Of a stretch of 5,415 bases of DNA, positions 1 to 5,415 are shown in pieces. Every line of letters starts with the position of its first letter. The first letter of the stretch is position 1. Made by a program: the position numbers and the translations under genes. This DNA is from Bacteroidales bacterium (GTDB taxonomy: Bacteria > Bacteroidota > Bacteroidia > Bacteroidales > UBA932). Where the stretch lies: NCBI GenBank assembly GCA_017958765.1, contig JAGDBY010000126.1, forward strand, positions 1 through 5,415, read 5' to 3'. The notes under the pieces were generated by a model. That model saw only the letters and a program-made list of their open reading frames with translations, was not told the origin of the DNA and did not search any database.

Positions 1-259
1 GCAGAATATGGAGGTGGAGATTGACGAAGACCTTCTCAAGGAGATTGCCGCCACCACAGGAGGAAAGTATTTCAGAGCGACAGACAATACCAAACTGCTT
101 GAGATCTACAATGAGATCAATCAGATGGAGAAGAGCAAGACCACGGTTGACAGCTTCCCGATTTACACCGAGAAGTTTATGACCTTTGCCGTCTGGGCTC
201 TGGTTGCCCTGTTGCTGGAATTGTTATTTAAGTTTGTAATAATCAGGAGGATGCCGTAA
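1..259 (+). CDS. batA: BatA, 3' end (VWA-domain inner-membrane protein), 5' truncated by window
   Basis: This is the C-terminal part of a protein whose 5' end lies before the window; the frame is open from base 2 (Q-N-M-E-V-E...) to the TAA at 257-259, about 85 residues. The first ~45 residues (DEDLLKEIAATTGGKYFRA and following) match the end of a VWA domain as found in BatA/BatB proteins: a helix that ends in 'GG-x-Y-F-R-A', the segment after the last VWA strand. It is followed by a hydrophobic helix (about bases 176-241) and a short basic tail ending R-R-M-P, so the C-terminus should be cytoplasmic. The MIDAS residues would lie upstream and cannot be checked. The call as BatA rather than another VWA protein rests on its place directly before batB, with a 1-base stop/start overlap (TAATG). 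The methionine at base 8 is internal, not a start. Family and position support the call well; the exact role is inferred. Confidence 0.85.
   Translation, partial: QNMEVEIDEDLLKEIAATTGGKYFRATDNTKLLEIYNEINQMEKSKTTVDSFPIYTEKFMTFAVWALVALLLELLFKFVIIRRMP
245..250 (+). promoter_or_regulatory. Probable Shine-Dalgarno site for batB
   Basis: AGGAGG sits 8 bases before the batB ATG at 259, inside the last codons of batA (it encodes the Arg-Arg of the tail). It is the only near-perfect Shine-Dalgarno sequence next to a start in this window; batC, batD and the CobW-type gene have A/T-rich leaders without one, which is usual for Bacteroidota. Since ribosomes of this phylum make little use of such sites, its effect is uncertain. 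It does agree with the ATG at 259 as the start of batB. Confidence 0.45.
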
Positions 260-1263
260 TGCTTCATATTGCTCAAGGTGATTATTTGCTGCTGTTGCTT
301 CTGATTCCTCTCTTTTTCCTGCTCTATGCCGGATATCTGAGGATCAAAAGAAAGAGAATGGAGAAGATGGGCAACCCTGAGACCGTCAGGCAGTTGATGC
401 CCGATGTGTCTAACGGCAGAGGGTGGCTCAAGATTTCCCTGTTCGCTGTGGCATTCTTCTTCTTTGTAATCGGACTGTCACGGCCTCAGCTTGGAGCAAG
501 GCTTAAAGAGAAAGAGACTAAGGGCGTTGAGATAATGATAGCCTTGGACGTCTCGAATTCTATGCTCGCCGAAGACTTTACTCCGAACCGTCTGGAGAGA
601 GCCAAGCTGGCTATTTCAAGGCTTGTGGACAGACTTAACGGAGACAGAATAGGACTGGTTATATTCGCCGGAGAATCGTTCATACAGCTCCCTATAACCA
701 CCGACTATGTCTCGGCGAAGGTATTCCTGAACAATATCAGTACCGGCTCGGTTCCTGTGCAGGGAACTGCTATAGCCGATGCACTTATGACTACGGCCAG
801 AAGCTTCAGCAGTCAGAGTGAGAACAGCCGCGCGATTATCCTGATCACCGACGGAGAAGACCACGAAGGGGAAGTGATGGAAGCAGCAAGAGCTATAGGT
901 GACTCAGGTATCCGCATATATTGTATAGGTATCGGCTCCCCTGAGGGAAAACCAATCCCTATGAACGGCAGTCTGATGAAGGATGAAAACGGAGATATTG
1001 TTGTAACACGTCTGGATGAATCACTGCTCAGAAAGATAGCTGACGCCGGAAACGGCAGTTACGTTAGGGCGGGGGCCACTGAGTTCGGTCTCAACCCTAT
1101 AATCGACAGTATCAAGCAGATTGACCAGCAGCAGTTCAGTTCAGTTGTGTTTGAAGATTTTGATGAACAGTTTATGTATTTCTTTGCAATAGCGCTGTTC
1201 TTTTTGATAATAGACCTGTTCATAGGTGAACGTAAAACCGGAAAGAATTTGTTTAACAGATAG
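259..1263 (+). CDS. batB: BatB, VWA-domain inner-membrane protein of the bat operon
   Basis: Membrane-anchored von Willebrand factor A protein of 334 residues, a usual length for BatB. Seen in order: hydrophobic helix at about 9-27, basic loop 28-36, second helix at about 57-74, a VWA domain from about 88 to 290, and a last helix at about 305-323 followed by a short basic tail. The MIDAS metal site is complete: D97-x-S99-x-S101, T170 (in Q-G-T-A-I-A-D-A-L) and D198 (in I-T-D-G-E-D), so divalent-metal-dependent partner binding should be possible. In the family, BatA and BatB work with a MoxR AAA+ ATPase encoded upstream, probably in assembling or remodelling envelope proteins; this is known from gene association more than biochemistry. 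The ATG overlaps the batA stop by one base and follows an AGGAGG, suggesting translational coupling. BatB is preferred over BatA because a second VWA-type frame lies before it and the TPR gene batC after it. Confidence 0.93.
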   Translation: MLHIAQGDYLLLLLLIPLFFLLYAGYLRIKRKRMEKMGNPETVRQLMPDVSNGRGWLKISLFAVAFFFFVIGLSRPQLGARLKEKETKGVEIMIALDVSNSMLAEDFTPNRLERAKLAISRLVDRLNGDRIGLVIFAGESFIQLPITTDYVSAKVFLNNISTGSVPVQGTAIADALMTTARSFSSQSENSRAIILITDGEDHEGEVMEAARAIGDSGIRIYCIGIGSPEGKPIPMNGSLMKDENGDIVVTRLDESLLRKIADAGNGSYVRAGATEFGLNPIIDSIKQIDQQQFSSVVFEDFDEQFMYFFAIALFFLIIDLFIGERKTGKNLFNR

Positions 1264-1268
1264 TTATT

Positions 1269-2051
1269 ATGAGACATATTCTTACAGTCATTCTTTGTGC
1301 AATTCTGTTCTGTCCCGGCGCCTTCGCTCAGACGGACAAGAAAGAGGTGCGTGCCGGAAACAAGAATTTCAAGAAAGAGATGTTCAACGAGGCTGAAATT
1401 GATTACAAGAAAGCTTTGATCAAGGATTCTCTCTCAAACATAGCCAATTACAATCTGGCAAATACTTACTACAGTATGTCCGACTATGCTCAGGCCGACA
1501 GATTCTACAAAGCCGCTCAGGATTCTCTGGACAGAATAGGAAAGGGTGCCGACAACTATTTCAACCAAGGTGACAGCTACCTTAAACAGCGTAATTGGGG
1601 CGGTGCGGTGGATGCTTTCAAAGATGCTTTGAGACGCAATCCTGACGATATGGACGCCAAGTCCAACCTGGCTTATGCTCAAAAGATGTTGGAGAATGAG
1701 CAGCAGAACCAGGATCAGAACCAGGACCAGAATCAGAACAACGATCAGAATCAGAATCAGGATCAGAATCAGGACCAGAACAACGATCAGGACCAGAATC
1801 AAGATCAGAACCGGGACCAGAATAATGATCAAAACAATGACCAAAACCAAGATCAGAATCAGGACCAGAACCAGAACAACGATCAGGACCAAAATCAGGA
1901 TCAAAACCAGGAGCAGAGTGGCCGGGACGAACAGCCTAAAATAAGCCCTCAGGCTGCTCAGCAGATGCTTCAGGCTATCCAAGATAAAGAGAAAGAGACG
2001 CAGGAGAAAGTGAACAAAGAGAAAGCCCTTCAGATGTTGTCAAAGCAATAG
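1269..2051 (+). CDS. batC: BatC, exported TPR protein with a long Gln/Asn/Asp-rich tract
   Basis: Protein of 260 residues. Residues 1-20 form a signal peptide (short basic start, hydrophobic core, A-F-A before Q21), so the product is likely periplasmic; there is no lipobox cysteine at the expected place. Residues ~25-142 hold about three TPR-type helix pairs (for example the stretches around A64-N-T-Y-Y, and Y97 to N124-P-D with a canonical A-F-x-x-A-L-R-R-N-P end). Residues 145-216 are a low-complexity tract of Q, N and D with one Arg (R182) and one Glu (E215). The tail (about 223-260) has the form I-S-P-x-A-A-x-x-M-L-x-A-I followed by a charged helix with T-Q-E-K-V, which resembles the conserved end of BatC proteins. 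TPRs suggest a scaffold role for the Bat complex; the exact partner is unknown. It starts 5 bases after batB, with no Shine-Dalgarno sequence. Gln-rich linkers occur in other BatC proteins, but this one is long and very pure. Confidence 0.9.
   Translation: MRHILTVILCAILFCPGAFAQTDKKEVRAGNKNFKKEMFNEAEIDYKKALIKDSLSNIANYNLANTYYSMSDYAQADRFYKAAQDSLDRIGKGADNYFNQGDSYLKQRNWGGAVDAFKDALRRNPDDMDAKSNLAYAQKMLENEQQNQDQNQDQNQNNDQNQNQDQNQDQNNDQDQNQDQNRDQNNDQNNDQNQDQNQDQNQNNDQDQNQDQNQEQSGRDEQPKISPQAAQQMLQAIQDKEKETQEKVNKEKALQMLSKQ
1701..1916 (+). repeat. Degenerate 12-base tandem repeat coding Q-N-Q-D units in batC
   Basis: 72 codons made almost only of Gln (CAG/CAA), Asn (AAC/AAT) and Asp (GAC/GAT). The basic unit is CAG AAY CAG GAY, coding Q-N-Q-D; a variant unit, N-N-D-Q, recurs five times. 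Third positions vary freely between units while the amino acids stay the same, and the only non-Q/N/D codons are CGG (R182, one base from CAG) and GAG (E215). This pattern points to an old repeat kept at the protein level rather than a fresh perfect expansion. The tract is in frame throughout, so changes in whole units would not break batC. Confidence 0.9.
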
Positions 2052-2065
2052 AAGATTAATTGTTA

Positions 2066-4702
2066 ATGAAGAGATTATTATACATACTGGGATTTTTGCT
2101 GATGAGCTATAATGCCGTAGCTCAAACGCTTACGGTGTCGGCCCCGTCTGTGGTTTCTATGGATGAAACCTTCCGTGTAGAATTTACAGCCAACGGTAAC
2201 GTGACCGATTTTAACTGGGAGCCGGGCTCCGACTTCGCAGTTGTATGGGGGCCGCAGAGAGGCTCCTCAAGCAGTATCAGCATCATCAACGGTAAGCGAG
2301 AGTCAACCCATACGGAGACTTACACTTACCTGCTTCAACCTACAAAGGAGGGAAAATTCACCCTCCCGGGAGCAAGCGCCAATGTCAACAAAACTGCCTG
2401 CAACAGCGGTACTTTCGCTATCGAGGTAGTTCCCGCTCAGGAAAAACAACAGGGCGGAGAGGCAGGAGCGGCTGCTTCATCCCAGCAGAATCTCTCAACC
2501 GTAGCCGGTGAAGATCTCTTCCTGAGACTTACCCTAAGCAAGACAAATGTCGTAAAGGGGGAGCCTATTACGGCAAGTCTGATTCTCTATTCAAGGGCTG
2601 ACATTTCCGGCTTTGAAGATGTCAAGTTCCCTACTTTCAACGGATTCTGGAGCAAAGAGACCTACACTCCGAGCGAGATTAAATTCAACAGGGAGAATAT
2701 CGACGGCAAGATATACGATGCCGCAGTTCTGCGCCGATATATGCTTATCCCTCAGCAGGAGGGAGCAATCACCATCGACCCGGCTGAAATGGTGTGTCAG
2801 GTGCGTGTAAGAACCTCTTCGACAGGTCCCCGTTCTATTTTCGACGATTTCTTCGATAGTTTCCAGACAATCCGCAAGCGTGTCAACACTCCTGCTATAA
2901 CAGTGAATGTGAAAGGGTTGCCGGCAGGCGCTCCGGCTTCTTTTGCAGGCGGAGTAGGACAGTTCAGGATCTCTGCCGTTGCAAGCAAGGATTCTCTGTC
3001 AGCCAACGATGCTGCCTCCATCAAGGTCACTGTCAGCGGAACGGGCAATATTTCAATGCTGGAAGTTCCTAAGATCAACTTCCCGGCAGATTTCGAGGTA
3101 TATGACGTGAAGACGTCAGAATCGATTGACAGTAACGGTACCGGTGGTACCAAAACATTCGAATATCCATTTATTCCAAGGAGTTACGGTAGTTATAAGA
3201 TAGGCCCTATTGAGTATTCTTACTACGATATCAAAGCCGGAAGATACATCACCGTGAGCGCTCCCGAACTCGTACTGAATGTCTCGCCGGGAGCAGAAGT
3301 TAGCAGCGGAGGTCAGCTTATTTCCGGTGCGGTACGCCAGTCTGTAAGGAATATCGATGAAGATATCAGATATATCCACGTGGCAAATCCACGTCTGAAA
3401 GAGAAGGATTCTTTCCTGGTCAAGAGCCCGCTGTTCTACATTATTCTGGCCATCATTGCAGCTCTGTTCTTCGTGGTATTGGGCTTTGCTAACCAGATAG
3501 CCAAGAACAGGGCCGATCTGATCGGAACAAAGAACAAGAGAGCCAATAAACTGGCTAAATCGAGACTCAAGATAGCTGAGAGCTATATGAAGCAGAATCT
3601 GAGCTCAGCTTATTATGAGGAGCTTCACAAGGCTGTGCTCGGGTATCTTTCAGATAAACTGGCTATCAGCGCTTCAGAATTGTCCAAGGAGAATATTTCC
3701 GACTCGCTGAGAGAGCGCGGCATTGCAGAAGAACTGATAGGTGAAGTGAATGACATACTGGATGACTGTGAGATGGCCCGCTATTCTCCTGACCAAACTT
3801 CGGAGAAGATGCAGGTTCAGTTCAACAAGTCGCTGACAGTTATCTCGGAGCTCGAAAGCAAACTGAATATTAAAAAGAAAATGAAACCTCTCCCAGTGGT
3901 AATAGCAGCCTTGTTGATGGCAGGCTCAGTCACATTGTACGGACAGTCGCTCACTCTCACCCCGGAACCGGAGCAGACCGCTCCGGCAGTCGAAGTGATC
4001 ACCGACGATCCGGTTGCAGCATGGGAAAAAGCCAACGAGCTCTATTCCGACGGCAATTATCAGGCAGCCCTGGCTCAGTATCTGGCGCTGGAAGCGAGCG
4101 GAAAAGTCTCAGCCACATTGTATTACAATACGGCTAACGCTTATTACAGAATGGGTAATCTGTCCAAGAGCATTCTCTATTACGAGAGGGCTCTGAAGGC
4201 CGATCCTAATTTCTCCGACGCGAAGGAGAATCTGACAATCGCCCACACCTCGGTACTGGACAAGATTGACACGCTGCCAGATTTCATCCTTGTAACCTGG
4301 ATTCGCAACCTCAAAAACTCAGTGGCTTCAGACGGCTGGGCGTGGATTACCCTTGCGCTGGCATTGATCACCGCGGTACTGCTTCTGATGTTCAGACTTC
4401 TCCCTTCTCAGGGCGGAAGGAAGGCTTCATTCATTGTAGGTTGTGTTGCGGCTCTGTTTGCAGTGATAACGTTGTTATTCTCAGTAAGTTCTGCAAATGA
4501 TGCCACTAAGGAGGATTCAGCGATAGTGATGTTGCCGGTGTCATCGGTAAAGAGCTCTCCCGATGCTAACTCCAAGTCTCTTTTCATCCTTCACGAGGGT
4601 ACCAAGGTGGAGCTGATCGACAATCTGGGCAACTGGGTCAGGGTAGAATTAAGTGACGGGCGTCAGGGTTGGATGCCTGCTTCAGATATAGAGATAATTT
4701 GA
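2066..4702 (+). CDS. batD: BatD-BatE fusion protein (BatD periplasmic/membrane part joined to BatE TPR-SH3 part)
   Basis: A single 878-residue frame. BatD part: signal peptide 1-19 (A-V-A before Q20); a long beta-rich, Ig-like periplasmic region (~20-450) with BatD-like marks such as F259-D-D-F-F-D-S-F and A313-N-D...G325-T-G-N before 'P-x-x-x-F-P-x-x-F-E-V-Y'; a membrane helix at ~456-475; then a basic, helical cytoplasmic tail containing C568-E-M-A-R-Y. BatE part from M606: a signal-peptide-like helix (606-626, L-Y-G before Q627), TPRs at ~650-735, membrane helices at ~758-776 and ~788-806 with a basic loop between them, and an SH3-like domain at ~817-878. The predicted topology is consistent: the BatD tail lies inside, the 606-626 helix crosses out, and TPR and SH3 regions lie in the periplasm. 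I chose ATG 2066 over the in-frame TTG at 2060 because it begins a normal signal peptide (M-K-R-L-L). In the families known to me BatD and BatE are usually separate genes of about 600 and 230-280 residues, so this is a fusion, or a homopolymer error. The role is presumed to be part of the Bat envelope complex. Confidence 0.85.
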   Translation: MKRLLYILGFLLMSYNAVAQTLTVSAPSVVSMDETFRVEFTANGNVTDFNWEPGSDFAVVWGPQRGSSSSISIINGKRESTHTETYTYLLQPTKEGKFTLPGASANVNKTACNSGTFAIEVVPAQEKQQGGEAGAAASSQQNLSTVAGEDLFLRLTLSKTNVVKGEPITASLILYSRADISGFEDVKFPTFNGFWSKETYTPSEIKFNRENIDGKIYDAAVLRRYMLIPQQEGAITIDPAEMVCQVRVRTSSTGPRSIFDDFFDSFQTIRKRVNTPAITVNVKGLPAGAPASFAGGVGQFRISAVASKDSLSANDAASIKVTVSGTGNISMLEVPKINFPADFEVYDVKTSESIDSNGTGGTKTFEYPFIPRSYGSYKIGPIEYSYYDIKAGRYITVSAPELVLNVSPGAEVSSGGQLISGAVRQSVRNIDEDIRYIHVANPRLKEKDSFLVKSPLFYIILAIIAALFFVVLGFANQIAKNRADLIGTKNKRANKLAKSRLKIAESYMKQNLSSAYYEELHKAVLGYLSDKLAISASELSKENISDSLRERGIAEELIGEVNDILDDCEMARYSPDQTSEKMQVQFNKSLTVISELESKLNIKKKMKPLPVVIAALLMAGSVTLYGQSLTLTPEPEQTAPAVEVITDDPVAAWEKANELYSDGNYQAALAQYLALEASGKVSATLYYNTANAYYRMGNLSKSILYYERALKADPNFSDAKENLTIAHTSVLDKIDTLPDFILVTWIRNLKNSVASDGWAWITLALALITAVLLLMFRLLPSQGGRKASFIVGCVAALFAVITLLFSVSSANDATKEDSAIVMLPVSSVKSSPDANSKSLFILHEGTKVELIDNLGNWVRVELSDGRQGWMPASDIEII
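3881..4702 (+). other. batE: BatE-like module with its own potential start codon inside the batD frame
   Basis: From the in-frame ATG at 3881 this part alone would make a 273-residue protein with all parts expected of BatE: signal peptide (M-K-P-L-P then a hydrophobic core, likely cleavage after L-Y-G), a Pro/Glu-rich linker, two TPR-type repeats with Y-Y-N-T-A-N-A-Y-Y and A-L-K-A-D-P, a pair of membrane helices, and an SH3-like end with G-N-W-V-R-V and G-W-M-P. The ATG is preceded by the A-rich stretch TTAAAAAGAAA, which resembles Bacteroidota leaders, but there is no Shine-Dalgarno sequence. It may be made as a fusion with BatD, as a separate protein by internal initiation, or both; the sequence cannot decide. 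It is listed as a module, not as a second proven gene. Confidence 0.5.
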
Positions 4703-4703
4703 T

Positions 4704-5415
4704 ATGAGTAGATTGAAAGTGCCGATTCTGCTACTTACAGGCTATTTGGGAAGTGGCAAAACAACTCTTCTGAACCGTATTTTATCAAACAGGAAAGGGA
4801 TTAAATTCGCCGTTATCGTAAATGATCTCGGCGAGGTGAATATAGATGCAGGGCTGATCCAGAAAGGGGGGATTGTAGGTCAGAAAGACGACAGTCTGGT
4901 AGCTCTCCAGAACGGATGTATCTGCTGTACCCTCAAGATGGACCTTGTCAAACAGATCAACGATCTGACGGGTTCAGGCAGTTTTGACTACATAGTCATC
5001 GAGGCCAGCGGCATCTGTGAGCCCGCTCCGATTGCACAGACCATCTGTTCCATCCCTCAGCTCACCCCGCAGTTCGTGGTCAACGACCTGGGTTATCTGG
5101 ACTGCATCGTGTCTGTAGTGGATGCCCTCCGCCTCCAGAGCGAGTTCAAATGCGGCGATTCTCTCACTTCGGAGAATATCGAAGAGGAAGATATAGAGAA
5201 TCTTATCATTCAGCAGATAGAATTCTGCAACCCGATACTTCTCAACAAATCCTCGGAGGTTTCAAAAGAGGAGCTGGGGAGAATCAAAGCCATTCTCCGT
5301 ACATTACAGCCTGACGCAGAGATAATTGAATGCGATTACTGCGATGTAGACCTGGATAATCTGCTGAATACGCACAAGTTCAACTTCAACAAGACAGCCA
5401 CTTCGGCAGCCTGGA
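4704..5415 (+). CDS. COG0523/CobW-type GTP-binding protein (putative metal chaperone), 3' truncated by window
   Basis: The frame is open from ATG 4704 to the window end (237 codons plus one base), with no stop. It shows the hallmarks of G3E-family COG0523 GTPases: Walker A loop G13-Y-L-G-S-G-K-T-T21, the segment V39-N-D-L-G-E-V-N-I-D48 (usually N-E-F-G-E), the metal-binding motif C72-I-C-C75 in N-G-C-I-C-C-T-L, E100-A-S-G103 (family form E-x-S-G) and a V-V-D-A strand at 138-141. The base-recognition motif, usually N-K-x-D, reads N181-K-S-S184. Members hydrolyse GTP and deliver metals such as Zn, Co or Ni to target proteins in the cytoplasm; the metal cannot be told from sequence. Further cysteines (105, 115, 134, 150, 175, 210, 213) are notable. 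The CobW C-terminal domain would lie beyond the window. Start: the ATG is 1 base after the batD/E stop and gives a short lead (M-S-R-L-K-V-P-I) into the first strand, so co-transcription and coupling are likely. It is not called cobW because the cobalamin link is unsupported. Confidence 0.92.
   Translation, partial: MSRLKVPILLLTGYLGSGKTTLLNRILSNRKGIKFAVIVNDLGEVNIDAGLIQKGGIVGQKDDSLVALQNGCICCTLKMDLVKQINDLTGSGSFDYIVIEASGICEPAPIAQTICSIPQLTPQFVVNDLGYLDCIVSVVDALRLQSEFKCGDSLTSENIEEEDIENLIIQQIEFCNPILLNKSSEVSKEELGRIKAILRTLQPDAEIIECDYCDVDLDNLLNTHKFNFNKTATSAAW

Noticed and set aside
1701..1916. Regular repeats that could suggest a CRISPR array or minisatellite outside genes.
   Set aside because: Units are about 12 bases, have no unique spacers, keep the batC frame and vary only at wobble positions, so this is a coding repeat.
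1675..1944. Plus-strand frame of 89 codons made of Arg/Thr/Ile repeats, looking like a basic nucleic-acid-binding peptide.
   Set aside because: It is a frame-shifted reading of the same batC repeat; the TPR head and conserved tail before and after the tract belong to the batC frame.
1434..1982. Long minus-strand open frame of 182 codons with an extremely hydrophobic Leu/Ile/Val core, looking like a membrane protein.
   Set aside because: It is the antisense of the CAG/AAY/GAY repeat of batC: the complement codons (CTG, RTT, RTC) give Leu/Ile/Val automatically. It has no family pattern outside the repeat and lies wholly opposite a well-supported gene.
2060..2068. TTG at 2060 as the start of batD.
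   Set aside because: The ATG at 2066 is two codons downstream, begins a standard signal peptide, and ATG is far more likely; the TTG adds only two residues.
3137..3151. Near-palindromic GGTACC-GGT-GGTACC, a possible operator or hairpin.
   Set aside because: It lies in the middle of the BatD coding region (N-G-T-G-G-T), far from any gene start, with no T-run after it; likely a chance result of Gly/Thr codons.
2797..3379. Two overlapping minus-strand frames (118 and 87 codons) opposite batD.
   Set aside because: They show no recognisable domain or leader and lie opposite a conserved BatD region; they are shadows of its codon pattern.
3868..3877. Possible canonical -1 ribosomal frameshift heptamer at the A tract.
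   Set aside because: In the reading frame the codons are ATT AAA AAG, so the heptamer is T-AAA-AAG and does not fit X-XXY-YYZ. A -1 shift would also bypass both nearby stops into a frame without BatE features. Transcript slippage or a fusion explains the site better.

Overview
The window reads as one continuous plus-strand operon fragment from an anaerobic, gut-type member of the Bacteroidota, most likely order Bacteroidales. This rests on the gene content: the bat (Bacteroides aerotolerance) gene order batA-batB-batC-batD-batE is typical of that phylum. Moderate base composition, mostly A/T-rich leaders with few Shine-Dalgarno sites, and very tight gene packing also fit. Genus cannot be fixed from the sequence alone.

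Layout: positions 1-259 hold the 3' end of batA (C-terminal part of a von Willebrand A protein with its last membrane helix). Positions 259-1263 hold complete batB, a membrane-anchored VWA protein with an intact MIDAS metal site. Positions 1269-2051 hold batC, an exported TPR protein with a striking 72-residue Gln/Asn/Asp tract. Positions 2066-4702 hold one 878-codon frame that joins a full-length BatD (signal peptide, beta-rich periplasmic region, one membrane helix, cytoplasmic helical tail) to a full-length BatE (signal-peptide-like helix, TPRs, two membrane helices, SH3-like C-terminus). Positions 4704-5415 hold the 5' part of a COG0523/CobW-type GTPase, cut by the window end. No stretch over 15 bases lies between genes: the junctions are a 1-base overlap (batA/batB), 5 bases (batB/batC), 14 bases (batC/batD) and 1 base (batD/cobW). 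I see no promoter, terminator, RNA gene, mobile element or CRISPR in the window, so the transcript probably starts upstream (these operons usually begin with moxR and a DUF58 gene) and continues past the end.

How the genes work together: in the family picture, a MoxR AAA+ ATPase (not in this window) acts with VWA proteins BatA and BatB, whose VWA domains bind partner proteins through a divalent metal. BatC, BatD and BatE supply TPR, Ig-like and SH3-like interaction surfaces at the inner membrane and periplasm. The whole is thought to form an envelope complex linked to stress or oxygen tolerance; its biochemical activity is not settled. The CobW-type protein would be a GTP-dependent metal chaperone; its close linkage suggests co-expression but does not prove a shared function.

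The most interesting points are the in-frame BatD-BatE fusion at an A-rich junction with stops in both other frames, the degenerate QNQD repeat of BatC, and the CobW-type gene packed 1 base after the bat genes and carrying an atypical G4 motif.
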